From Anaerolineaceae bacterium (GTDB taxonomy: Bacteria > Chloroflexota > Anaerolineae > Aggregatilineales > Phototrophicaceae), in the NCBI GenBank assembly GCA_020634135.1, contig JACKCG010000016.1, positions 1-13,493 on the forward strand: a stretch of DNA of 13,493 nucleotides, given 5' to 3'. This document shows, piece by piece, positions 6,628 to 13,383 of the stretch. The notes beneath the pieces are model-generated. The model was given only the letters and a program-made list of their open reading frames with translations. It ran no database searches and was not told the DNA's origin. Position 1 is the first letter of the stretch. Every line of letters begins with the position of its first letter. Both the position numbers and the translations under genes were made by a program.

Positions 6628-6683
6628 TGTATTTCCCTTTACGCCACTCTACTGCGCGTGTAATGTTCATGTATTGTATAGTT

Positions 6684-6712
6684 ATTTTATACGCACAGCG
6701 GGAAGGTGTCAA
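6684..6712 (-). promoter_or_regulatory. Sigma70-like promoter of the epimerase gene
   Basis: On the minus strand TTGACA (6712-6707) and TAAAAT (6689-6684) are separated by exactly 17 bp. It lies between the TrmO-like stop (6724) and the epimerase start (6627), giving a leader of about 50 nt. Confidence 0.75.
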
Positions 6713-6723
6713 GGCGGGCAGGA

Positions 6724-7182
6724 TTAACCCTGCATGAGCCGGAAGAACCAGACCGGAACCGCCGGTTCTTCGTGGGCGCTGTCGAAAAGCGGGGCATACG
6801 GCTTGATCGCCAGGACGGGCGTGCCGTCAATGGCATCCAGTCCCTTGACCGTGACCACGCCATTTTCGATTTTCTGGATGGCGACAGCGGTCACGCCGAT
6901 TGAGTTGGGGTAATAGCGGGAGCGCTGCGCGAAAACGCCGACTTCCGGCAGGTCTTCGCGGTCCTGCGGCCTGAAGGCCATGTGTTTGGCGGCATTGAAA
7001 GGGGCTTCGTGCATGGTGAAGATGACGATAGCATGTGACCAGTCTTCCAGCCCGCGCAGGCCACCGACCAGCGCCTTATCAATATGAATCTCGGAAACCA
7101 CTGTGTTCCAGGCGGCGTCCAGGGCTTCGAGATCGGTTACCGGCGATTTGACAATGCCAATCGGTTCAATAGTCAGGGTCAT
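6724..7182 (-). CDS. TrmO-like tRNA methyltransferase (TsaA/UPF0066 family)
   Basis: A 152-residue protein of the TsaA-like/TrmO fold. Characterised members methylate N6-threonylcarbamoyladenosine at position 37 of tRNA-Thr using S-adenosylmethionine. The sequence starts with the family strand IEPIGIVKSPV, has GLEDWSHAIVIF at 45-56, then GVFAQRSRYYPNSIGVTAV at about 82-100 and GLDAIDGTPVLAIKPYAP at about 114-131, which are the family signatures in the expected order. The usual RPNPIG is YPNSIG here, so an Arg of the motif is replaced by Tyr. The protein is short, without the C-terminal extension of the E. coli type. Start ATG 7182 has GAAGGA about 9 nt upstream. It follows the M23 gene by 35 bp, so cotranscription is likely. 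Family call is strong; exact modification is inferred. Confidence 0.82.
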   Translation of the reverse strand: MTLTIEPIGIVKSPVTDLEALDAAWNTVVSEIHIDKALVGGLRGLEDWSHAIVIFTMHEAPFNAAKHMAFRPQDREDLPEVGVFAQRSRYYPNSIGVTAVAIQKIENGVVTVKGLDAIDGTPVLAIKPYAPLFDSAHEEPAVPVWFFRLMQG

Positions 7183-7217
7183 GGCTCAATTCCTTCAAAA
7201 TGGTTAATAACGGCGGG

Positions 7218-8198
7218 TTACTCGGTGTGCGCCGGCAGCCACATCTGGATAAACTGCACTGAGTCGACAAACACACCGTTGACCGCGATTTCCCAGTGGA
7301 AATGCGGGCCGCTGCTGCGCCCGGTGTTGCCGGTAGTGCCGATAATCTGCCCTTTGGTGATGGTCTGCCCTCGGGTGACATGCACCTGGGAGAGATGCGA
7401 ATAGGTGGAAAACACCCCGTAGCCATGATCTATGACCACGATGTTCCCGCGAATATCGAGCAGGCCGGTGAAGGCCACTTCGCCCGCCGCAGTCGCCATC
7501 ACGGGCTGCCCCAGCGTGGTGCGCAAGTCCCAGCCGGTGTGCCGGGTCTGTACGGAGTCGTTAAAGGTGCGGAAAGCGCCGAAGGGCGAGGTCAGTTCCG
7601 ACCCGGCGATGGGCAGCGCGAAGCCGGTGCCGTCCCAGTACTCCTCCTCGGTGAAGGTGCTGAAGATACTTTCCATACGCGCCAATTCACCCCGTTCGAT
7701 TTCCGGGTCAATCAGATAGGCGCGTTCCGGCGGGATCGTGACTTCCTGGCGGATAAACTTCCCCAGCCCGACTTCGACCTGGGTGTGAATGGTCGTGCGG
7801 GCTTCGTCAGCGAACCAGCCAAATATGTCGAGGTCATAGACGCGGGTGCTTTGTTCCATGCTGGTCGAAATCAGGCAGTAATAGCCGTCATCCCCCGGAA
7901 AACAGTCGGTCAACTGGTTGAGGAATCTGGCGCGCGCCCCGGCCAGGCCTTCCCCGGAGACATAGACCAGCCCGGTTTGCCCCTGAGCCAGCCCGCTGAA
8001 GTACAGATCAACCGTCATGCCATCGGCGGAAAGCGATTGCGCCGCGCCTGGACGCGGGATCGGTGTGGCAGTTGGCGGCGCTGCGGGTGTGGGCGGTAAG
8101 GCCGTATCCTGGGCGTCAGCCGGCGTCAGCGGCAGGATGGCCGCCAATCCGATGAGCATTACCAGGAAGGTGATCGTTAGCGTGGATTGAATTCGCAT
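7218..8198 (-). CDS. Secreted M23 (LytM-type) metallopeptidase
   Basis: A 326-residue exported zinc peptidase-like protein expected to cut peptidoglycan cross-bridges outside the membrane. Residues 1-29 are a signal peptide ending ADA. A Thr/Pro-rich linker follows (31-50). Residues about 55-165 are a beta-rich domain of unknown role with C99 and C108 placed to form a disulphide. The M23 domain spans about 195-315: RHTGWDL gives H220 and D224, YSHL gives H268, and GPHFHWE gives H299 and H301. All zinc and catalytic residues of the LytM core are therefore kept, so the enzyme should be active. Start ATG 8198 has only a weak ribosome site (GAAG close by). It lies 48 bp downstream of the DinB-like gene and 35 bp before the TrmO-like gene, probably one transcript. 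Confidence 0.93.
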   Translation of the reverse strand: MRIQSTLTITFLVMLIGLAAILPLTPADAQDTALPPTPAAPPTATPIPRPGAAQSLSADGMTVDLYFSGLAQGQTGLVYVSGEGLAGARARFLNQLTDCFPGDDGYYCLISTSMEQSTRVYDLDIFGWFADEARTTIHTQVEVGLGKFIRQEVTIPPERAYLIDPEIERGELARMESIFSTFTEEEYWDGTGFALPIAGSELTSPFGAFRTFNDSVQTRHTGWDLRTTLGQPVMATAAGEVAFTGLLDIRGNIVVIDHGYGVFSTYSHLSQVHVTRGQTITKGQIIGTTGNTGRSSGPHFHWEIAVNGVFVDSVQFIQMWLPAHTE

Positions 8199-8246
8199 GA
8201 CTTCATTTCTAACTGTTCAACAAAATGGACGTGTGTATCACCCTGG

Positions 8247-8726
8247 TCAGGAGGTAGCCTGTTGAATCACGGTCATGTGTTCGGTTTCATGGGCGACGAC
8301 GGATTCAACCAGTTGTGCGATTGTCAGCAGGTCTTCCCAGGGGGCGATCACCTGCTTGCCCAGGTATGCGACGGGCGTTTTTCGGATGGCGGATTTCAGG
8401 CCTGAACGGACAGCGACCCAATCGCTGTAGACCACCTGATAGGGTGTATCCCGGTACTGAAGATACATCTGCTGGTTATAGACCGCCCGGCTGTGGAAAC
8501 CCAGGATGCTGTAGCTTGTGCCGTGTGAGAAGTGATGAATCGAAGTCGCCACTTCGACTTCCCAGGTTGTCAGATGGGCCAGGACATCCTTCACCGTCCA
8601 GCCCAATGCCGGGTAAGCGATCTCGGTTAGCGTGACCCTATCCAGAACTGTGAGCGCCTGGGCACGGCTGTTATCCAGAAGGCGGTACCACTCGAGTCTT
8701 GGGTCGGTCACGGCAGCATTCATCAT
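8247..8726 (-). CDS. DinB-like four-helix metalloprotein (DinB/DUF1706 superfamily)
   Basis: A 159-residue all-helical protein of the DinB/YfiT superfamily. The first helix is followed by GWTVKDVLAHLTTWE at 42-56, a hallmark of the superfamily, and the C-terminal helix carries HETEHMTVI at 146-154. H51, H146 and H150 are placed to form the His metal site of the fold. Some relatives are thiol-dependent transferases and some (ClbS-like) are hydrolases of toxic metabolites; I cannot decide between them. The start is taken as ATG 8726 (or 8723, next codon), with GGAAGGGG just upstream. A TTG 14 codons earlier is rejected because it falls inside the -10 box of a good promoter. It is probably the first gene of the minus-strand group. 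Confidence 0.82.
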   Translation of the reverse strand: MMNAAVTDPRLEWYRLLDNSRAQALTVLDRVTLTEIAYPALGWTVKDVLAHLTTWEVEVATSIHHFSHGTSYSILGFHSRAVYNQQMYLQYRDTPYQVVYSDWVAVRSGLKSAIRKTPVAYLGKQVIAPWEDLLTIAQLVESVVAHETEHMTVIQQATS

Positions 8727-8767
8727 GATCCCCTTCCGACAAACAATCACATGATTGAACCCTTGCA

Positions 8768-8796
8768 ATTATTCCCCGTTACGCAGGAGTTAGCAA
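8768..8796 (-). promoter_or_regulatory. Sigma70-like promoter for the DinB-like/M23/TrmO-like group
   Basis: On the minus strand TTGCTA (8796-8791) and AATAAT (8773-8768) are 17 bp apart (4 and 5 matches to consensus). The expected start of transcription is near 8760, giving a 5' leader of about 35 nt to ATG 8726. This supports that start codon. Confidence 0.6.
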
Positions 8797-8927
8797 GTCT
8801 CATGTTGTACAGGGGAGGATTGGTCTTCAGGGGCCGGTATAGAATCTACCTTGATTGCTAGTTGAAGTCGCTCATGCAGAACCCGTCAGAATGGGGTCAC
8901 CACAACCACATTCAACGGAGGTTCCAC

Positions 8928-8963
8928 ATGAGCGACACCTATATTACGCTCTATGTGAAATGA
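8928..8963 (+). pseudogene. Aborted 11-codon reading frame with strong ribosome site
   Basis: ATG 8928 stands 6 nt after CGGAGG (8916-8921) but reads only MSDTYITLYVK before TGA 8961-8963. The good start on a useless frame suggests the 5' end of a gene broken by rearrangement. The residues YITLYV resemble the N-terminus of the transposase remnant 160 bp downstream (YIVTVYSVIDDLL), so it may be that gene's original start. A leader peptide is the alternative. Confidence 0.4.
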
Positions 8964-9155
8964 GAATACCATACTTTTCTGGTCGCCGGCCTCTAGCGTG
9001 TTAGCGTGTTAGCACTTTAGGCTTTCTGGCTAACCAGCTATCAGGCTATCGAGCTATCTTTCCTGATAGCTGAGGGCTGAAAGCTGACAACCGGTGACTC
9101 ACCATCCTTTGCCAGGGAGACCTTGCCCCGCCTTATATCACATAGAGCGTATATT
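8941..9155. repeat. Inverted repeat flanking a GCTA-rich insert
   Basis: ACGCTCTATGTGA at 8946-8958 is matched perfectly by TCACATAGAGCGT at 9138-9150. The arms extend through ATAT (8941-8944 against 9151-9154) after a one-base bulge. The left arm is part of the 11-codon frame; the right arm lies at the start of the transposase remnant. Confidence 0.75.
8990..9072. repeat. GCTA-rich dispersed repeat with 11-bp hairpin
   Basis: Starts with CCTCTAGC and contains GTGTTAGC twice, GCTAACCAGCTA (9029-9040) shared with 5561-5572, and GCTATC three times with an 8-bp period (9037, 9045, 9053). CAGCTATCAGG (9035-9045) pairs perfectly with CCTGATAGCTG (9062-9072). Confidence 0.75.
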
Positions 9156-9533
9156 GTAACCGTATATAGCGTGATTGATGACCTGCTGAAGGCGCATGAG
9201 TACTGCGATGATGGGCGGGCGACCGTCAGTGCAGCTGAGATTTTGGTGGTGGCGGTGGTAGCGGCCAAGTATTTTCAGAATCATCATGAACAGGCATTGT
9301 GCGGGTTGATCGGGTTGGGCGATATTCCACGTTTGAGTGTGTCGCGCTTTAACCGTAGTTTGCACACTTTGACGGACTGGTTGTATGGGATTGTCCCCTT
9401 GCTGGGTGCGGTGTTTATTATACATAGTATGCGGCTGCCGGTCTGCAAGCGCATCCGGGCGCGACGCTGCAGGAAAGTGCGTGGTAAACGAGTTGAATCA
9501 GTCGTTCATGCTCGTACCCAATCCCGGTTTTGA
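9123..9533 (+). pseudogene. Degenerate IS982-type transposase remnant (N-terminal part)
   Basis: An open frame of 136 codons that starts only at TTG and matches the N-terminal half of IS982-family DDE transposases: VIDDLLKAH, then a helical SAAEILVVAVVAAKYF, then the family phrase SVSRFNRSLHTL at about 76-87 and IIHSMRLPVCKRIRARRC at about 98-115. Intact members read IDSxPxPVC at the last position, with the first catalytic Asp; here it is His, so the enzyme would be dead. Similarity stops after RKVRGK near 9490, and the remaining two thirds, with the other catalytic residues, are missing. No second end or target duplication can be recognised. The kinase gene begins about 130 bp beyond the open frame, so a deletion probably joined the two. 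Confidence 0.75.
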
Positions 9534-9660
9534 TCTGAAAGCCTGGGCCAGCTTACACGCTCTTGCTTTCACCCATATCATCGGCCAGCAATCAAGGTGT
9601 CAATTATGTTTTAATAAAATAGGGTGTATGCTTAACCTATATGATTCCAGATGGGAGGCG

Positions 9661-10800
9661 ATGATGTTGGCAGCCCAATCTCAGTTCAAAGCCGATCAAG
9701 TGGCAGATTGTAAACCACATATTCTGATTGTGGATGACGAATCCTTCAATCGGACACTGCTATCGCGTGTATTCGCTCAAGACGCGGAATTATACGAAGC
9801 GGATTCCGGGCAAAAAGCACTGCAGATTATTGAGCAGGAGCCAGTTGATATTGTGCTGCTGGACATCATGATGCCGAGGATGTCAGGGCTGGAGGTATTA
9901 ACGATCCTCCGCAATGATCCCCGCACAGAAGATTTGCCAGTTATCATCATTTCTGCGCTGGATAAGAACGATGACATTGTTCATGGCTTAAAAATCGGCG
10001 CGAATGATTATCTGCCCAAGCCTTTTGATATTGATGTTGTTCGAGCGCGGGTATCCACCCAACTCAAGCTCAAAAGTGTGATTGATGTCCACAAACAGTC
10101 CATTGCGCGGCTTGAAGAGGCGCAGCACATGAAAGATCGCTTATTCAGCATTGCGTCGCATGACATCAAGTCTCCATTGGCGAATGTTCGCTTCGCAGAA
10201 GAGCTGTTGCGCCAGATTGTGGGTACAGAAGACCCGGTTGTAGCCAACATCCTCGACAGCTTAAGAACGACTGTTACCAACATGACGCATGTGGTTGAAG
10301 AGTTTCTGGAAATGTCGGTTGTTCACAGCGGCCATGTGGAAGTCAATTTGACTGAGGTTGATTTGCCCAATCTGATCGGTGATATTGTCTCCCAACATAC
10401 GCCCACCGCTCAGGAAAAACAGATTGACCTTGTGATTGCGGAATTGCACGATGTTGTGATCGCGGATGTGGAACGGCTCAGGCAAGCGATCAGCAACTTT
10501 GTCAGCAACGCCATTAAATACAGCCCGATGAATACGACAGTCGTGATCTATTCGCAGGTTGCGGATGATTCCATTCGCATCAGTGTTGCAGATCAAGGCC
10601 CCGGCATTCCAATGAATGAGCGGCATAAGCTTTTCAAGGAATTCAGCAAACTCAGCACCCGTCCTACCGCAGGGGAGCACAGCAGCGGGCTGGGGCTGTG
10701 GATCGTTAAGCAGATGATTGAATTGCAGAGTGGTTCAGTTGGTGTGGATTGCCCGCCCGGCGGTGGGTCAATTTTCTGGGCGCAGCTACCCATCCGCTAA
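9661..10800 (+). CDS. Cytoplasmic hybrid: receiver domain + histidine kinase
   Basis: A 379-residue two-component protein in REC-HisKA-HATPase order, without membrane segments or other sensor domain. REC (19-135): acidic pair D25/D26, phospho-acceptor D68 in VLLDIMMPRMSG, S98 and K120 in LPKPFD. A coiled linker (138-160) leads to the H-box SHDIKSPL with H167. The ATPase part has the N-box SNFVSNAIKYSP (N283), the G1 box DQGPGIP, an F-box LFKEFSKL and the G2 box GLGLWIVK. All key residues are intact. ATG 9661/9664 follow GGGAGG (9653-9658) by 2 and 5 nt, which favours the second; an in-frame ATG at 9628 is possible. Longer frames upstream run into IS debris. The input is probably phosphorylation of REC by another kinase. 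No cognate response regulator is adjacent. Confidence 0.93.
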   Translation: MMLAAQSQFKADQVADCKPHILIVDDESFNRTLLSRVFAQDAELYEADSGQKALQIIEQEPVDIVLLDIMMPRMSGLEVLTILRNDPRTEDLPVIIISALDKNDDIVHGLKIGANDYLPKPFDIDVVRARVSTQLKLKSVIDVHKQSIARLEEAQHMKDRLFSIASHDIKSPLANVRFAEELLRQIVGTEDPVVANILDSLRTTVTNMTHVVEEFLEMSVVHSGHVEVNLTEVDLPNLIGDIVSQHTPTAQEKQIDLVIAELHDVVIADVERLRQAISNFVSNAIKYSPMNTTVVIYSQVADDSIRISVADQGPGIPMNERHKLFKEFSKLSTRPTAGEHSSGLGLWIVKQMIELQSGSVGVDCPPGGGSIFWAQLPIR

Positions 10801-10825
10801 ACAAGCCCGGATTCAGGACATGAGC

Positions 10826-10850
10826 GCCGGGCATGTACCCCGGCTTCTTC
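10826..10850 (+). terminator. Probable terminator after the kinase gene
   Basis: GCCGGG (10826-10831) and CCCGGC (10839-10844) form a 6-bp GC stem with a 7-nt loop, followed by the T-rich TTCTTC. The tail is weak, so confidence is moderate. Confidence 0.5.
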
Positions 10851-10910
10851 CTTGATGAAATGCCAGCGACCATATCTGCTTGACACGCACTATCCAGGGG
10901 CATTCTGCCA

Positions 10911-10940
10911 TTGACCAATGTTAAACGCCTATGTTAGAAT
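10911..10940 (+). promoter_or_regulatory. Sigma70-like promoter of the tRNA-Ser pair
   Basis: TTGACC (10911-10916) and TAGAAT (10935-10940) are 18 bp apart, each with 5 of 6 consensus bases. The first tRNA begins 22 bp after the -10 box, which allows a short 5' leader for RNase P. Confidence 0.75.
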
Positions 10941-10961
10941 GCCCATCAATATCATCAAGCA

Positions 10962-11049
10962 GGAGCGATGGCCGAGTGGTTTAAGGCGGTGGTCTTGAAA
11001 ACCACTGAGGGTCTTGTGCCCTCCGGGGGTTCGAATCCCTCTCGCTCCG
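10962..11049 (+). tRNA. tRNA-Ser (anticodon TGA)
   Basis: Acceptor arms GGAGCGA (10962-10968) and TCGCTCC (11042-11048) pair perfectly, with discriminator G 11049. The anticodon stem GTGGT/ACCAC encloses the loop CTTGAAA, giving anticodon TGA for UCN serine codons. A long variable arm (GAGGGTCTTGTGCCCTC) marks the class II type expected for tRNA-Ser, and the T loop TTCGAAT is present. CCA is not encoded. It is cotranscribed with the next tRNA, 22 bp away. Confidence 0.97.
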
Positions 11050-11071
11050 CCTTGCAGATAGGCACAAGTAT

Positions 11072-11160
11072 GGGGAGGTGCCAGAGTGGTCGATTGGGGC
11101 CGCCTGCTAAGCGGTTAACCGTGTTATAGCGGTTCGCAGGTTCGAATCCTGTCCTCCCCG
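11072..11160 (+). tRNA. tRNA-Ser (anticodon GCT)
   Basis: Acceptor arms GGGGAGG (11072-11078) and CCTCCCC (11153-11159) pair perfectly, with discriminator G. The stem GCCGC/GCGGT (one G-T pair) encloses the loop CTGCTAA, giving anticodon GCT for AGY serine codons. The long variable arm (AACCGTGTTATAGCGGTT) again fits class II, and the T loop is TTCGAAT. CCA is not encoded. Together with the preceding gene it covers AGY codons and UCN codons in part. Confidence 0.97.
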
Positions 11161-11165
11161 CTAAG

Positions 11166-11193
11166 AAAGACCGACAGCGCTGTCGGTCTTTTT
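11166..11193 (+). terminator. Rho-independent terminator of the tRNA-Ser unit
   Basis: AAAGACCGACA (11166-11176) pairs perfectly with TGTCGGTCTTT (11181-11191) around the loop GCGC; the T-run covers 11189-11193 and a second T-run follows after GC. It begins 5 bp after the second tRNA. Confidence 0.95.
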
Positions 11194-11222
11194 GCTTTTT
11201 GGGAGATACCGCAGATAATCGT

Positions 11223-11348
11223 GTGGACGTGCCGCCCCTGCGCATCTACTGGGTGCGGCAAAAGCTGCGCAAACGCTTCGGCGCCAACACCAACGAACAC
11301 CTCATCAGCATGGCCGTGAGCGAGGGGTTTGCGTATGGCGAGCGGTGA
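11223..11348 (+). pseudogene. C-terminal fragment of a GerE/LuxR-like HTH protein
   Basis: A 41-codon open stretch ending at TGA 11346-11348. It reads LRIYWVRQKLRKRFG, then ANTNEHLISMAVSEGF, which resembles the end of a GerE-type HTH (recognition helix, the LRKxGA turn, then an Ala-rich last helix and EG). There is no start codon with a ribosome site, and the rest of the gene would run into the tRNA terminator, so it is a remnant. GC-rich third positions match the bulk of the window, unlike the AT-rich gene that follows. Confidence 0.5.
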
Positions 11349-11429
11349 TTTGTTCCAGAGAAACCACCGCAGTACAAGCTGCGTGCATATAAACGAGTAT
11401 TGATCTGTGGAGACTGGAGATGCAAAGCG

Positions 11430-12797
11430 ATGTATCAGACACGAAGAAAAGCAGTGTGGATCATCTTCACCACAGGGGTACTGCTATTAACTCGTATTCA
11501 TATCCTGTTTGCCCAGGTCAATATCCCAGTTATCTGCGGTTCCGGTACGCCACAATCCTGGCAACCCACTCTGCCCGGGACGTATTTCCACCTCATCGAG
11601 TCCCCATATGATGAGAAGGGAAGCAGCAATTATCGCTTTGAAGCGATGAGCGCGTCTGGGAATCAGGTATACAGTGTGCCTTTCCCACCCGAAATCGGAC
11701 TTGATCTGTTTACCCCCAGCACGTCGCCCGATGGACGCTATATGGTCTTTCGTCCAACATCATCTGAAGTTGGCTTAACGGTATGGGATTTACAGACGAA
11801 TGCAACTGCCAGCCTCTTATTGGAACCCACTGATCTGGATTACCTGACCTTCAACATCAGCCTATCGTACCAGCGAAATAACAATTTACTCATTTGGCTG
11901 GATAGTCGTCACCTGCTGCTGCAATATTATTTTGATGACTCTAGTACAATCAGTATCGATTGGATGATTGCCAGCAAGGTCTACACCATACAGGAAGCCC
12001 CTTTTTCCATTGTAGAAAGTACTCGACAAGATATTATTTATCCTGAATTGCCTGTTCCGCAGGGGAATAGGCTGCCACGAACAGAGTTCTCACCAGATCA
12101 CCACTATGCTGTACATATTAGTGAGCAAGCGACATATGGAGTGTCGGTAGGGGATCCTCGTATACAAATCTATGATTTGCAGACTGGAGGACTTGTTTAC
12201 GACAATATTCCAACCACTGAGGCATATCCAATTGACAAACTAATATGGATGCAGAATAGTAATCTGGTATTTCTTTTGCTCAGTGAACGAAACACTAGTC
12301 TATGGAAGGTGGTTGAACTACATATAGATGATACATTCCTGGAGGATTGGGATCTACAACAATTAATTAATAACACATTTGGGATGGAAGCTGGCATCGC
12401 AAGTATGATACCGGTAGTTAGCCCAAGTGGGGAAAGCATCATGCTAGAAGTATATGTTCCAGCAACTGAAAGGAATTATTTGCTCCTGTATACACCGTCT
12501 ATGGATCAGATAACCGCCTTTTGCGATTATGGTCCGGGAGCACTTACTGAAGAAACATACCCTTTCTGGGGACCCTATGAACAAGATTTCGCCTACTATT
12601 CAAATGGTGAGTTATACGTAACCAATCTGGAAGACGGGGCTTACACAGTCTTACCAAGTGACCGACTCTTTGTTGGATGGAGTAGTCAGGATATTTTTCT
12701 GACACCAACAGCCACCGTTGTGCAAATCACTACGCCCCCCACCGCCGGGATGACCATCGCCACGCCAACGGCGGTGGTAGGCAGCGGCGGTAGCTGA
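11430..12797 (+). CDS. Secreted or anchored beta-propeller-like protein, hypothetical
   Basis: A 455-residue protein without a recognised family. A basic N-terminus (TRRK) and a hydrophobic stretch at about residues 8-29 form a signal peptide or anchor, so it is extracytoplasmic. The body shows repeated phrases typical of TolB/PD40 propeller blades: TSPDGRYMVFRP, FSPDHHYAVHIS and VSPSGESIMLEV, each followed by an (I/L)YD or LLLY strand. The last 30 residues are a Thr/Pro/Ala-rich tail. ATG 11430 follows GGAG (11416-11419) by 10 nt; an ATG at 11420 is out of frame. Most of the gene is clearly more AT-rich than its surroundings, while the tail from about 12705 returns to GC-rich codons. This suggests transfer or relaxed selection. 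Fold is inferred from motifs only. Confidence 0.7.
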   Translation: MYQTRRKAVWIIFTTGVLLLTRIHILFAQVNIPVICGSGTPQSWQPTLPGTYFHLIESPYDEKGSSNYRFEAMSASGNQVYSVPFPPEIGLDLFTPSTSPDGRYMVFRPTSSEVGLTVWDLQTNATASLLLEPTDLDYLTFNISLSYQRNNNLLIWLDSRHLLLQYYFDDSSTISIDWMIASKVYTIQEAPFSIVESTRQDIIYPELPVPQGNRLPRTEFSPDHHYAVHISEQATYGVSVGDPRIQIYDLQTGGLVYDNIPTTEAYPIDKLIWMQNSNLVFLLLSERNTSLWKVVELHIDDTFLEDWDLQQLINNTFGMEAGIASMIPVVSPSGESIMLEVYVPATERNYLLLYTPSMDQITAFCDYGPGALTEETYPFWGPYEQDFAYYSNGELYVTNLEDGAYTVLPSDRLFVGWSSQDIFLTPTATVVQITTPPTAGMTIATPTAVVGSGGS

Positions 12798-12829
12798 AAA
12801 ACTGAACACCGCGCTGTCAGAACTGCTAA

Positions 12830-13383
12830 CCCAAAACTGTAATCCTACAGGGGTTTGCTACGCCGGATTTGCTACGCTGGAACGCAGATGAAGAAGTCGT
12901 TCTGCGGAGGCGTTCATGCGGCGTGTGGCAGGATTTCTACCTGGGGGATTCGATTTTCGTCGGTCAGCCCGGCGCGCCGCTGCGGCTGCGCTTTCGTCTG
13001 CTCGGCGTCCAGTCTCAGCCCGCGCCGCCGCTGGGGGACATCCCGCAGAACCTCTACACCTGGCGGCTGGAAATCCACAACCTGGACAGCACAACCTACG
13101 AGACCGTCCCGGTGGCGCTGGTACTCATCACGGCGCTCACCACCCCGACCGGCGAGCAGACCGGCGCGTGGCTCACGTCGCTGGCAGCCATGAACGCTGC
13201 CGGGTTCACCGATGAGAATTACGACGCGCTGCTGCTGGGTACAACCCGCATTTACCGGCTGGCGGCGTTCGCTCCGGCGGGAACATCCACCGGCTGGCCT
13301 ACCTGCTGGATAGCGGGAGCAACCGTATCACCTGGGTCAACCAGGCCAACCCGACCTGCACCGGCAACATCGCAGATCAGTAG
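12830..13383 (+). pseudogene. Frameshifted gene remnant, family not recognised
   Basis: Codons starting at 12830 read a protein-like sequence (FATPDLLRWNADEEVVL, WQDFYLGDSIFVGQPGAPL, LYTWRLEIHNLDSTTYETVPV) with no ATG start and no ribosome site; a GTG at 12923 is the only internal candidate. Near 13259-13262 the sensible reading moves to the next frame and continues as SGGNIHRLAYLLDSGSNRITW to TAG 13381-13383. One missing G in CTGGCGGCG would explain it. The first frame stays open beyond this point but becomes Pro/Thr/Arg-rich, as an off-frame reading of GC-rich DNA does. I see no known domain. It may be the C-terminal part of an envelope or adhesin-like protein whose 5' end is lost. A sequencing error in place of a true frameshift cannot be excluded. 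Confidence 0.55.

Larger units (their letters stand above)
8727..9122. other. Gene-poor interval between DinB-like gene and transposase remnant
   Basis: About 400 bp holding the minus-strand promoter (8768-8796), an 11-codon frame with a good ribosome site (8928-8963), the left arm of an inverted repeat and a GCTA-rich repeat (each listed separately). Nothing else coding is supportable. Confidence 0.7.

Noticed and set aside
7296..8099. Plus-strand open frame of 267 codons opposite the M23 gene
   Set aside because: Antisense shadow of a gene with all catalytic motifs; no own ribosome site or family motif.
8727..8768. TTG start of the DinB-like gene at 8768
   Set aside because: The codon overlaps the -10 box of a good promoter; the ATG pair at 8726/8723 has a ribosome site.
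9385..9627. N-terminal extension of the kinase frame to 9385
   Set aside because: It overlaps the transposase remnant and has no domain similarity; ATG 9661/9664 has a ribosome site.
12855..13215. Two plus-strand frames starting at 12855 and 12916
   Set aside because: Their translations are Arg/Ser/Ala/Pro-rich off-frame readings of the remnant that has protein-like sequence in the third frame.
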